DNA of 64,000 nucleotides from Pipra filicauda (lineage: Eukaryota > Chordata > Aves > Passeriformes > Pipridae), in NCBI RefSeq assembly GCF_003945595.2, contig NW_024104283.1, forward strand, positions 1,744,630 to 1,808,629, read 5' to 3'. Below are positions 1-13,500 of the stretch, piece by piece. Below the pieces are notes generated by a model. The model saw only the letters and a program-made list of their open reading frames with translations, made no database searches and was not told the DNA's origin. The translations under genes and the position numbers were made by a program. Positions within the stretch are counted from its first letter, which is position 1, and each line of letters starts with the position of its first letter.

Positions 1-854
1 CCAAAAATGAGGTTAGTGGCCTTAGTAAAAAGAAGCTAATAACTTTTGTCAGCAAGTTTGTAGGATGCTCTTGACAGTGATAAGTAGTATTGCAAGAAGA
101 AAAAAAACAGCAGAGCCAAGTCTAAGTCAACATGTAGCTACCAAGCAGCACAAAACACTAGAGCAGATTGCTACTGGAATATTCTTGAATCTGTTTTCAA
201 GATGGATAGGTAAATTGTGTGTCGCATGTGGAAGACTAAGGAAGCTTCTCCAGCTCACTTCTTTCTCATGAAAAAGTCAACCTCAGAAGTGCTGCTTGTG
301 AACTGCAGTTCAGTTGCTGACTATCTGCATTGCACCAGTGGTCACACAAGCACAGTGCTGCAGCTTACCCCTCCTTTTGGGAAGTGGGCTATGTCACATC
401 TCAGAGCAGACTTACCGGATTTCATGTCCCTAACTGTAATTGTAGAGCAGAGCTACTTTTATCTAGGAATGAAGTTATGTCAACATTCCTTTCTCTATAG
501 GATGGTATAGTTTTCACCAGCTAGTTGAAGCTAGACTGATGCTTCTCACACCAAGCAGAAAGGTACTCTTTCCCCAAAGTTACTAAAGTCACAGATCTGT
601 TGTCTACCTACCATGAATGGTATTCCAGCTTTGGCTCCACACCACAGGAACAGCCTTCGATACCTTTATATGTTCTTTAACACTTGCAGAGTGAGTGCCA
701 TCGTCTCAGGGTTCTTAGTGCTCACTGTTAGTAATACCAAACTACATTGTGGAAGAGCATCACAGCAAGGCTGTAACACCAGTTCAGTTAGTATAGTCAA
801 ATCCCTGCTTCTCAGAAAGCATGAGATACCCCACGCTCAAGGTCAAGAGTGACA
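1..854. other. Intergenic sequence beyond the SNX3 3' end
   Basis: No exon, repeat family or RNA gene is recognisable here. The short open frames have no familiar motifs and typical non-coding composition. In mammals the next gene on this side of SNX3 is NR2E1, but nothing of it is visible in this window. Confidence 0.5.
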
Positions 855-1439
855 AAACATTTGAAGTGCATTTTCACTTTTATTTCAAAACTTTAGACAA
901 GTTACTTTAGTATATAAATTTGATTTTTTCCTTTTACAGAATATAAAGATAATTCCCTCATTACTTCAGTATAAAGTGTTTTACAAGCTTGAAGACAATT
1001 GCATAAGTGTTTCTCACACAGGATATCAGAAATAAAGCAGTCTTTCTACAGACATTCAGACAGGTGACTACCTCAAAAACAGCATAGCAGTTTAGTCAAA
1101 TACAAGTGAACACGTGACACTACAATTGTGAAAGTTCAAGTAAGGCCAAGTCAGTAAACATTGTTAAGTCATTGCAAATAATAGTGGAAGGGTTTGTGAG
1201 ATGTTGCAGGGGGTGGATGGATGGTCTCATAATATAATACTCTTAAATGAAGGATTCAGAGCGAGTTAGCTAGAAGACAAGTGAGTTCTTAAATGCTATA
1301 AAGCATATGCAAAGACCAAGCAGTGTACTGGTGTTACTGGAGACTTCGTGCCTGTTCATCCTCAGCATGCTAAGACAAACTATAACCTCTTAAAACCAAG
1401 CCTAAGAACCAATAATGTTTAAGAAGACGGTTTTAGAAT
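855..1439 (-). other. SNX3: SNX3 3' untranslated region
   Basis: This is the stretch between the SNX3 stop codon and the first downstream AATAAA on the minus strand (884-879). It is AT-rich with no competing open frame or repeat. Cleavage near 855-868 is inferred from the usual 10-30 nt spacing. A longer alternative 3' end outside the window cannot be excluded. Confidence 0.55.
879..884 (-). terminator. SNX3 polyadenylation signal (AATAAA)
   Basis: TTTATT on the plus strand reads AATAAA on the minus strand, about 556 nt past the SNX3 stop codon. It is the first canonical hexamer in that direction. Confidence 0.55.
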
Positions 1440-1545
1440 TCAAGTATGCCTTATTTTGGATGGTGTGTAGTTTTTGTCTATTACTTCATCTTGTAAGAAC
1501 ATGTGAAGACAGCGCTCATTCTGTGCCAGTGGGTGGCCTGCAACC
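1440..1545 (-). CDS. SNX3: SNX3 coding exon 4 (C-terminus)
   Basis: Starts after TCTCCAG at 1546 and completes codon 128. It encodes VAGHPLAQNERCLHMF through YTPSKIRHT and stops at TGA (1442-1440). It supplies the last helix of the PX domain and the short C-terminal tail. The last residue is Thr; the human protein as I recall it ends in Ala. Confidence 0.96.
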
Positions 1546-4500
1546 CTGGAGAGGAAAAAAACAAGCATTAGTGTCAACCAATCGAGCCTACTTGCAGCTA
1601 GCCAGGAGACCGAGGTTTTGTACCAGTAACCTATTGTTCTGCACTTAGGCATGAATCCCACCTTCAGTTCGCTGCTGGCAACTAGAATGATGTCTAGCAG
1701 CAAGATTCGTCATGCTCCCCCAGATGAAGTTAGTTCATAGGAACTGTGAGCTACCTCTGATCATTTGGAAGCATGTTATGTCATCATTTATCACCTGCAA
1801 TTGATGGGATTATCCAAGTGCCATCCTAGCATTAGGGAATCTGGAGTTAAGGAAGGCAAATGGATTTTTTTTTTACAGGTCTTGACACCTGTGCCACAGG
1901 ACCCTCTTCTGAAGGCTGCTTATCCACTCAGTTCTCATCCCACTGAGCAGCAGTTTGCCCCGGCAGAGCTGAAGCCTTGCTCCACCAGGGGGTGTGAAGG
2001 CCTTCTGAAGGCTCCAGCACTGCTCCGGGCAGTGACTCCGCTCTGTCAGTGCTCCTCTCCTGTAGGGAAGCCAGAGGGTTCTGTTCACTGCATGTGTCTT
2101 AGCTATCAAACACAGTAGACAGAGTTCGTCTGCTCTAGGAGAGACCAGTATCTGTACTGTAGGTTTTGTTTCACACATAAACTGAGACACCATCCTTTTA
2201 ATAGGAAAGGGGCTGAAATTGAATTAGGAGACACTCCCAAACTTGGAAGTAAACCACAAGGTACTGCATTCAAACCCTTAAAATACCATGCAGACTCTTG
2301 TGTTGGTAAAAATCCAAGGGAATCAGATACCTGAAAGTTGATCATGAACATGAAACTTATGAACGTGAAAATGTAAAGCAGTTTGGTTTAAAAAAGCTAC
2401 ATCCAGTTTGCTCAATCAAGAGAGACTTCTGACTTTAAGAGAAAAAGTCCCCCATCCTCCCTAGGGCTGCTTGTGTCAGCCTTATGGCCTCCATATCTGT
2501 CAGAACATTTCTACTCTTAACGGAAGTGATCTAGTTGAACACATGTAATACACAGTAAGCTCCAGTGGCTCACCACCAGTACTTCCAAGAACTTCTGTGC
2601 ATCTTCTCCAAATTTATCTATCAGTGTTTATTTCACCACAGGACATATTCACTTGTCATTGAGGGTGACCTGTAATGAGGAAGCTAAGCTCTCCTGTTCA
2701 GTACCGATGATTATTTCAAGTGCAGTTATAAAACTTATCAATCTTGTTGGTTCTAGTAAATGGCCAGTAGGCTTAAGCACTAGTTCACAAGGATGATAGT
2801 CTAGAATAACTAGTTAGAGTTTCTTACCCTCATCAGACTGAAGTTGCTGGCCTTGAACTTCAAAGGAAAGATATATAGGAGAGGATGATGAGGAAGCAGC
2901 ATATTTCTTCTCCCTTTCAGGAAGGCTTGGAAATTGGTGGCTGAATTGCAAGACTAGATCTGATCCCAGATTCAACTGGAATACCTTGCTCTGCATTGAC
3001 TTTCCCTCAATATTTTTCACAAAAGTGACCATTACAAGTAGCAGCTGCTACTTCAAGAATTTTCATGTATCTCAAAGTCAGGTTCAGGCAGACAACAATG
3101 TTGAGACACAGCCATCCCTTGAATGTCATTGTACGTACTACTGATGGTGGTGCCAGCAAGCTGGCCCAAGACAGCTGACTCAAATAAGGTGTACTGTCTT
3201 GATTTAGATTTTACATCTAAAGAGGCAAAACTTCTCAATAACATCCATCTCAGCACTACTGGATATCAAGAATTGGCATTGGTGCACTAAGATATTTTTT
3301 TTTGTTACAGTGATATAAATTATCTGAGGAACTCTAGTTCTAGAAGCAAAGACCAGCACTGAGAGTGCAATAATGTGAATGTACTATGCAAATGACCTTC
3401 AGGACTAATTTACCAGTACCCAGAGTACTTGGTAGAAGCCTTAAGGCTTCTATGTGGTTCAAATCTTTAGTAATATTTGCTTACTGAGTTGGTCATGCCA
3501 CTAGAATAAACTGATGAGGTTGAATAGTTACGAGTTGTGCCTGAAAAGTCCTATTCCAGCTGTACTCAAGTCTGCCACTACATCAGCAGCTACATTAACA
3601 ATCTGCTTTTATGTTTCAAAGGAGGAAAAATTAACCAAGAAGTTTTACACTTTCACAAAATCAATTTATTACTTGCTGTAGGACTGAACAAGTGACGCCC
3701 ATAAACTGACCACTTAATTTCTGTGAGCTATACTGAGTTTTTCAGAGAGTCAAGGTAAGATGACTGTTTCAGCTGCTTCAGAACACAAACAGCCCTCTTG
3801 CACACATGTTGCTAGGCTTGGCATACAAAAGTTTGCACTTCTTCACCATTTAAGATAGAGTTCCAAGCCTGCATGGACAAAAGTTGTACTTTACAGGCAT
3901 GACTGCCTTGATTTTACAGCATTAAAAAAACCAAACAATTTCCATTTCACTATTGGACGCCTTGGAAGTTCATTCCGCTTGTCTTTGAACAGCACAAAGA
4001 ACAGTCTGAAGCATTTTACCTGCTCAGAATCATTATCGATACCTCTAAATTGAGCTACCAAGCAACTATGTGAAGAAAAACTGAAGAGATTTCATATGGT
4101 CACATTTGCACAAAACAGAGAGTTTTAGTAAACTAGTCACTTGCAGCTCCAAGACACATGCCTGAACTGACTAACAGTAGCTGACAAGTATATTCTCTTA
4201 AGTTCTTGTGTAACTCACAGGCATCCTCTGTTAAACAACATAACTTGAACAAGATTAGAATGCTAGAGGAACTGACAAGCTTGAACTTTTAAAGGGAGCA
4301 GTCTCAAATCCAGTTGGTCTGAACAGCGCTGAGTCTAGAGACCAAAAGAGCTGATTAACTGACAGCAACTCCTTCTTACCCACAGCTTGGATCCACATTG
4401 TTAAAGAGATTAAACCAGCTACTCAGGTTCATGTACAGACAGCTGTTAGTAGTGTCAGATGGCAGAAACAGAATCATAATACTTTGCTACTATAATTTCT

Positions 4501-7500
4501 GCTCACCTTTTGAAAGGCAGTGACAAAACCCAAAGTGTCTATTTCGAACTATGCATGCCTACCTAGAGTAGTGTTTTTACATCTTCAGAAAGATTCTCAT
4601 GATGATTAGAGAAAATATGCATCATTACACAAGCTGATAATACCTCACATCTGCTATCAAAGTAAACTGCTGTAACCCCATTGTAAGCTCCATTGTTCAT
4701 ACAGTGAAGGATACTCTTTCAGAAATTATAAAGTAGAACTATTTTGAATGCTGTAATTTTAGTAGCAATTTGCATAAATTAACAACAACACTAACAGTCA
4801 TTTCAGCTGTTCAGGTAAGCATTAAGATATCCAAACTAAACACTGGATGAGCAATGTTAGTATGTCCTACTGCAAGATTATGTGAAAGTTAATATTCTGA
4901 ACCTAGTGCAGTTACCAGAATTAGAGGATTAGTAGCTTTAATGCAATTTTCCAGAGCGGAGCTCTGGGTTTGTCTCTAGGTAACTAGAGCCAACACTTAC
5001 TTGTTTATGAACTGTTCAAGAGCCTGCTTCCTTTCCTCTATAAAGGAATCATCAAATATACCATCATCTCCTCGGAAGGGAAGCTGACGGAGAAGTGCTT
5101 TTCCTGGTAGAGGTGGTACCACAACCTGAAAGATTTACAGAAGTGTCCTTAAGTGCAGCCTATAAGCAAGTTCATACACCTGTTCCACCTCTTCCTCCTA
5201 GAGGACTCAACTCATCAATCACATCCCTAATAAAGTAATAAAATATGAGCAGAGAAGACCAGTATCTGTCCAAAGAGGTAGGATGAATTCAAGTAGTTTA
5301 ACTCTGAATTAACTTGAAACCATTAAAACAGCCTCTAGCATTGTAAAACTGAGGCTTGATAAAAAGACTGACACACTGGTTTATTTCTGGACATTTTCAA
5401 CCACAGTATCTGCTCCATATGATATATGCTTTATAACATGGCGATAACATTTCAGCATCATTACTCTTTGTATGAAGACTTGTATTTACCTTTCACTTTA
5501 CTCACCTTGCTTTCTCTTTCTAGTTCATTCCTTAGCCATTCAAAGTCACTATATCTTCTTCTGACTGTAGATTCTTTCAATTTGAATATAGGTAGATTTG
5601 TCTGAAAACAAGAACACAAGCTGTTGATTAGACAGATTAGAAGTTTTGATAACCAGAAGAACCAAGCTGTTAAGTTACACATTACTTCCATTTAGGCAAC
5701 AACAACAGTATTGAGAAACACTCAAGACACAGAAATATAAATAAAGCTCTAAGCTACATGAGTAAGCTGTACCTCAAACTGCGTAACTGTGAGCCTCATT
5801 TATATGGCATCCTTATCACGGGTATTTTGTCATCTATCACCTAGCAAAATATCTGATTTGCTGGCCACTCGAGATAGTTCTAAGGTTGCACAAGCAACTC
5901 TGTTAGGAGCTGGATCCCCAATATGTACAAAATTGGAGGTGAGGAGGGAAGGGGGAAGAAAGTCTTCTTAATCCACACAGGCTTCTCTTATTGCATTGAA
6001 GGCTGCGTTTCAGATACCAGCATAGGACACGAACCAAACATCCTGTACTTTTCTACTCCCTGATAAATCATGGCCTCCAACATCTTTAGAAGCAAAACCA
6101 GTAAGTCCTACAGTGAATCCATCTAGAACAGATGAAGATTTGATAGCACGAGCTGCCAAGTTTGGGTAGCTCCAAAGAAGCTAACAAGGCTGAGATGCAA
6201 TACAACATTCAGTGCTGAAGAGATCAGACTATTTGACTAAAAAGTTAAACTAAGTAGAGCGTGATTACGGACATTAGGGAGAACTTTGCTGAACAAGGCT
6301 AGGAGCCAGCACCCAACTCTAACACCCTTGAAAGAGACATCAAATGGAGCAAGGTTTTAGTGCCGCACAAGACCATGTTACATATACAAGCACCCTGATA
6401 CAAGTCCTTACACTAACTTGTGAGAGAGTCTGTATTACTTCTGTTCATTCTTGGGTGCAGTGTAATCCCACTGTTGCAATCCAACTTGCACGTTATTTTA
6501 AAAGTAGACATTAGGAGAGTCCTCTCTTAATGACAGCCCCAGAATGAAAAGTTCCAAGACCATATTCTGAAATTTAGTGTCATCAGCATACTGGTTAGAA
6601 CATTACAAAAACGTTCCTAGGAGTTATGACTTCCTACAAGTAAGACCATGAGGCTGTAATTGCCATGCACAACCAGAAGCAACAAAATAAAGCCTACTGT
6701 TGTCAGACTGCATATTCACTAATAGTCTTAGTATGCCTTTAAAGAGTCTTGAGGAGCACCCTTGGAAGCTGATGTTCACATGGGACTAGAGTTACCCCCC
6801 AGTCTTTCTCTTGACAGATGCACAGTAGTCATTCTCTGCTAGTGCCTTTTTACTTTTTGTTGTTTTATTTTTTTATCTCGTAAACCATCTCACTCAGGAT
6901 CTGATCACAGTTTGAGTGGATATCCCTACACAATAACTTTCATAGGATGTTATGCTTAAGCTATCACTGGGCAATAATTTTGGCTGCTCAAAACAACTTT
7001 AATTGCAGCTTTAATTCCTGCACTAGGCAGACCTGTCACTATGGGTTGTTGTACTGCTGCCAGCCAATAACAAGTTTCTGGTTGTCACAGTTCAAAAGTA
7101 CTTGAGAAGTTGGTTGTGCACTTTCACATTATGCAAGTTAGTCCAAAATTTACAAGTGATAAAGTACAGAACAGTATTTTGTTATGCAGTGTTATTGATA
7201 AATGTTTAAAAGTATTCAAGCTCTCTTTCCCACGTAAAATATTGTTGATCAGGCAAGACACTAATAATAAAATTGCACTTAAGACTTATGCCAGAAGTCA
7301 GGATTTATAAATAAACACTCTTGTCTTGAGGGTAAGAATACTCTACTCAAGAGTGAATATGGGTCTCCCAGAGTACATGAAGGAGATTCCCTGGAGTTAA
7401 GTACTGGAATATTTTCCTCTGCTTTCAACTACTGGCTTTTTAACCAAATTCACCCTTACACATTACATCAACTCTTTGTCAGTGTTTCAGGTAGAAAAAG

Positions 7501-10500
7501 TCCTTTACAATATTTAACAAATATGTTCTCACCTGCAGAAAATACTCCTTTCTCCTCTCAAGTTACTTACAAGAGGGATTAGGACTGGATAAAAGCAATT
7601 AAAAACCAATGAGTTCCCAGGTCTTCAGGAACTCTTTTCATGCTTCTAGGCATGAAGTCTATAAAGTTAATCTCTAAACAACATATCAGGCTTACAGGTA
7701 CAATGTGGTGGTAGAAGTGCCAATTGAGCTCACTTTACCTTCTACACTCCCTTTTGAACTTTTGACACGCTAGCCCAGCTAGCAAGCTGGAGGAAAGGAC
7801 AGAGTCCTTTGTTTTCCTTTTGAGTTGAAAAATCTTCTCCAATCTTGATCATAAGCACTGGAAATGTTCAGACTGAAAAGTATGTCAAAAGGCATTCATT
7901 AAATTAAATGTCTTACAAGTCACATTTTGACAACTATATGCTAAAGTACATATTCCCTGTCCTCTGGTCTGGATATGAAATTGAGCTATCTGTTGAGACC
8001 AATTTCTAAACCTCATGTTTAGGATCTATTTAAAAAAGCAATTTGAGAGTCCTGTTTTATACTGCTTAACCCACTTACATCTTAGGTCCCCTGACGTTAT
8101 ATTCACACCTGAAGTTACTATATGGGCCTTTCTCACTAAGGATTATTGCCCTTCAGTAGGAAGGGTTTCTGCATGTACTACTGCCTTCATCTACCATGGA
8201 GAGAGAGTTTTCATTAAGCAAAGACAGCTCCTGAAGTATGGGCTATCAATGGACAAGAAATTTGGTAGGAGACAATCCTGAAGTGTCAACAGAAACTTAA
8301 AGAGTCACTTCAAGATCATGCAGGATATCAAAAGTGTTATGCTCTGCTTCACATTTTATGTTGAGAGCTATCCTTGTTTAGTCACTAAGGGTGCCAATAG
8401 CTATTCAGAGCACTGCTAGTGCTTTGTTTGCCTGCTAGAACAGAGACAAGAGTAAGGCACAAAACTTGAAGTCAGTCTAATTTTATTTTTACAAGCATTT
8501 CTGCCCATGCTCATTCAGCATTATAGTGTTGGTTTTCTGGCCTGCTGACCTGCAAAGTCTACTATCATGAAACTCATGACCCAGTTTGGCACAGGCCCTG
8601 GAGCACAGCTCATTCCTCTGACAAATTCAGCAGAATTACAGCAGCAGTTGCTTCTTCTGCAGTGTAATAATCATATCATTTGGGGAAAAAAAAATTCAAG
8701 AACTTCCTAGTCCAAAATCATGTCTCTTAGCAGTTTGAACGCAAGCCCTCAACCTGAAAGGATTATGCATCACCCAAGATACTAGACAACCAAAATCACT
8801 AGTCAGAATCGCAGATAAAGCACCATTGCAGAAGGACCAATAAACCAGCTCTGCAGAAATCGCACACAGCCCAAAATCCTAAGCCACAGAAAGATGCTAA
8901 GATGAGACAGATTCTGTGTAGCACTGTCTCTGTATTAGACTACATGTAGACACCATTAGGCTTTCTCCGACTACTGTCAAACTAACAGTCTGTATTCTGC
9001 TGGAGGAGTTAATGGCCAAGCCAGCACACTGCAATACACATTATCAAAATGGGTGCCAAGTTACATTACACAGTTAAACAACTGATGACAAAGCCAGACC
9101 CCTAAGTCACTCCTACATTTTTCCACTTAGATGCCAATAAGTTTCTACAGCCATTTGGCTAATGCTCAACAAACTAGTAGTGGGAAGCACTGATTGCTTG
9201 CTAATAGACTTCAGGGCAAAACCTGTATTCACAGTGAGCATGTTTCTTCAGCTACATTTATGTTATTATAACATATTCAACTTTGAGTCCAATTCCAAGC
9301 TCAGGAGGCTCCCAATTCACCTCAGAAGCAAATGACAGTCCTAGGACGGTAGCTTGGATAACCAGGTAACAGTCTTCTAGCTGTTACTACAGTCAATCTC
9401 CAAGCTAGACAGTTAGAAGTCTAGAAATTGTTTCTATATACAAGCGAGGAGACTTTCACAAACAAAATTTGATTAATTTCCTCATCTGCCAACATAACAC
9501 ACACCAGCAGCACTGCATTGCCCATGCTCCTAACAGACCAAGAATAAAGCTTCTCTGTTGCCACAGCACCTACTTTGATGTCATCTTTTCAAGTAGCTTA
9601 TGGTAGCCTTGCAAGAACTCTATTTCCATTAAAATAGAGCAAAAGAAAGCACACAGCTCACTTCTGATAGAAGCTTGTGGCTTTGACTCTCAGAAGCTAA
9701 ATTCAAGCATCTTACTGTCTCTTCATACAAGCTGTAATCTTTGTCAAGAGACTACACCCTTTGACTACATTTACAGTCAGTCAAAGGGAGCTCTGGGAGA
9801 TTACAGTAAATAGCATTCAGGCTGGATAAAAAAGTATTATGATTTTCTTAACACAAGAGCCTGCTGTCCTTTAGTGCAAGAAACTGGCTTCAGCAAGAAA
9901 CTGGCTTCAGCAGTCCACTGTTATTGCAGAAACCTTGCCAGTGGTTTGTTTCCTTCCTGACTCAACATAAGCAGCTACCTCTCTATTTCCTACACTTACA
10001 AAAAGCAAAAAAAGAAGGAAAACATGCTCTAAACTTCAGTTTCTAGAAGTTTAGATTTTTGCTGGAAAGCTTCTTTCCCACTGCAAAATGTCAGATAAGA
10101 CATTGTTATTTTTCTAAGTTTCAGTCCTTTTGTCTAAACCTTTCCTTTTCTCCATTAGGTGTCCAGATCTACTGAAGGTACATTACATCCAAAAAAATAT
10201 AAAGTTAATAGAACACTGAAAAATCTGACCATATGTACACTTAAGTTTTAAACAATGCTGACTTAAACTATACCAAGAACTATAGAGCTTCCCACCATGC
10301 AGTAATGAGATACAGAGCTAGGATGTTTTCCACCTTAAAAACAAGGCAGTAAAATCCTAATAGCCATGCAAGAGGGACTATCAGTCTTTAGACAAGAGTT
10401 AACCTTTACCAAGTCCAGTGCCTTGAGCTCAGAGTTGCTCTCTGAAAATGAGCATAGGCATATCTAGGTTTTTGCCAAAAAGCATCTATCATCACCTGAT

Positions 10501-13500
10501 CAAGTTCAGCAACATCCATTCAAACAACTGAATTATGGTGAGCCGTGGTTAAAAGGCTCAAAGCAGGGTAAGTTGAGAAAAACAGATTGTTTAGTGATTC
10601 TTTATTCTTCAGGTTCCATACTCAGAAGCCAAAGGTAAAAACAGGAGCTGACTTTAAGAAGGACTCAGGCAACGAATTTTATAACACCCAAGCAGAATTA
10701 GTAATTCTAAATAATTATTTTACAGGGTTAGCAAGCCAAAGCCTCTTTTGAAATATCAAATACTCATTTGAAAGAGAAGGGATTGCTACTTTTACACAAC
10801 CGCAAGGTATAACAGCCATATGCTCTGATTTGGCCTACTGTAATGTTCCCATTCATTCCTCACTGAGAGTGACTGAAGTGGGATCACATTAAGTTGACAC
10901 TTCACCATCATTAGCTGACATCTGTCAGCTACAGTCAAACAGGGATGAAAAAAAATCAGTGAATTGCTGTAATTGATCATTTTTTATCAGGAACAAAAGC
11001 TTTACTGTGCTTTGCGAGCTAGAGACAGTCCAGTATCCCTATACTCCAACCATGCAAGAAAAGGGAGGTAAGCAACTAGTATAGAATAGATCTATTAAGT
11101 AGCAGAAATTACTCTTCATATTTCCAGTTTTACTGGAGCAGTAACATTCACATTCTTAAGTAGCCACTAAAAGCTGCAGAAAGGCTTCTGACTCCTTTAG
11201 CTCATTAATTTGTAGCATATCCTAACGCTTAGAAGGTGCTGCAGCTTAGGCCCATGGAAATAATCTTGGAAGCCTTTTTCCCATGTATAGAGGTGGCTTT
11301 AAACCATTTAATGTACAGCTTCATTTTGTTCTGGATTTTAGAGTTAAGCTGCTATACAGAGTTAATAGTTACACTTTCAAGATGGGCTTTATGGCCGATA
11401 CAAACTATACTGTCACATGGGAGAACCTTCTGGGGCATACAGAAGTTTTGAATTGGATTCTCAAGAAATACCCACAGACGGAACACTTCATGGACCCATT
11501 TTCAGTTGGTAAAACACTTGTTTTAATACTTTGACTAGAAGGTTAGGGCTTTTTCATCCTTTTCACATTAAAAGTTACAGCAACAATAGCAACTTCAGAC
11601 CCCTCACTCAGTGCTATAGTCTCACAGGGCATTTGGATTATGTACTTAGTTAAATAGCCTCCAGTAGTGCAACTGGCATTGCATTACCAAGTGAAAAAAC
11701 TTTAAATAAAATACTTCCCTTACCATTAGAAGACATAAATGATGCAGCACAGATTATTATTACCCCAGATGAAAAGCAGCAGAGACCTCACTGCTCTAAA
11801 GTTCAAGCTTACACTTTTTCAGCAAGCCATCTAAAAATAAACACGTATCAAAACTCTCTGGCATCACATGTCTACCTGGATAACAGCCACCGTCCTACAA
11901 AGATTAGTCATTTTCTCATTTGATTTGGTCTGTTCCGCACTGTACTAAAGTGTAATCTTAATACATGACAATCAAGATCCACACTGTGCGTGCTGAAATA
12001 AAAGGACTTCAAGTCACTAATAAGAAGCACTGTTCAGAGACTTGGTTATTTTATTTACACAGTAACACAGAGCAATGCAAAACTAGTTCAGTACCTTTGG
12101 ACCAGGCTCTTGAACCTAGTTTAATCACAAACCTCTACAGAAAAAACAGCTGCTCAAAGCAAATATAGCAATAGACTTGTAAATCAACTCCCCTTGCTTT
12201 GGAAGTTTCTTTCATCCAAGCCATTCCACTTCTCTATCTCCCTAGTCAGTGTCCTTGGAAGTTCTTAGCCTTCCAGCTATCCTTTTCTGAACTACTGCTT
12301 GAAGGAGCAGTTAATGTTTGTAAATGTGCCATATCTGGGCTGTAGAACAGAAAAACAAAGTCACCTGAATCACTGCATTTTTATTCTTTTAAGAGGAGTC
12401 TGAAAATATCTAACTGGAAGCAGTGTCTAGAAAAGGGCATTAAAAGCATAATTTACTCCAGTTAGAGAAGATTTGTGGTGTTATGTAAGATTCCAGTAGT
12501 AACGAAATAAAGAATTACTGCAGATTATGCATCCCTAAACACATCCACACTGAGTCAGTGTTTAGTCATTACTCCACCACAAGCTTCAGCTGTGAAACTC
12601 TACAGTGCTGAAGTCAACTACATCAAAGGCAGATTTGATTCTTCTCATGGTGGGGGAATCTGCATCTTCAAACCCTGCCAAACACAGGAAGGACAGGAGA
12701 TTTGGTACCGTTCAAGGACAGATCATTTCAAAGACACATTCATCAGATAAAGAGCACCACTTTGCAACACATGGCATAAGACAAGTGCTTTCTGAGCAAG
12801 TTATACTTTCAGTTCATTTACTGTCTTACTCTGACTTGATTTGATCACGGCAGTGAGACTCAAATCAGTCACTCAATTCACACTACTATAAATATGCTGA
12901 AATGCAAATATTGTATCCAAGCTAAGTCTTGAAAAAATGGGTTAAGAGGAGAACAGACTTTCAAAAGTGTCTCAAGTTCAGCAGTACTTGGATATACTTC
13001 CCCAATCCTTTGAAACCAATACTATTCTTAACACTGCAGGCACTTCACAGCCTGTGTGTTCATTTCCTTCCCCACACTGGACCTACAGAGTCAAGTACCT
13101 CTGCAGGTCTACAGAAGTCTTTCTGCAGGAGATACAGGAAAGGTGACTGCTGCCTTAAAGAGCATTGGTGCCACTTAAGTGATCCATTTCACAACATCTG
13201 AAAGCACAGCAGCAAGACAGTACCTTTCTACACCTTAAGACAAGCCACTGCACTAGAGAACCTCGAAAAGCTAAGGTATACCTTAGTGCTGAGTTTAATA
13301 ATACTGATTAGAGGCAACAGGCCATTGAACATTAAAGAACAGAAATAAGAAGACAAAGGCTATTAGTTTGACCAAAAAAAAATTCTTTAACTACTCGGAC
13401 TAATAGCTCCTGTAACAGGTGTTTTGTTTGAGTTCTGTCAGTTTGAATATCAACGACTTCCCTGCAAGTTCTCACTAACCATAAACAGATAATTTAATCT

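Noticed and set aside
11283..11534. Plus-strand open frame of 83 codons in SNX3 intron 1
   Set aside because: It reads smoothly but matches no family I recognise and overlaps another equally long frame.
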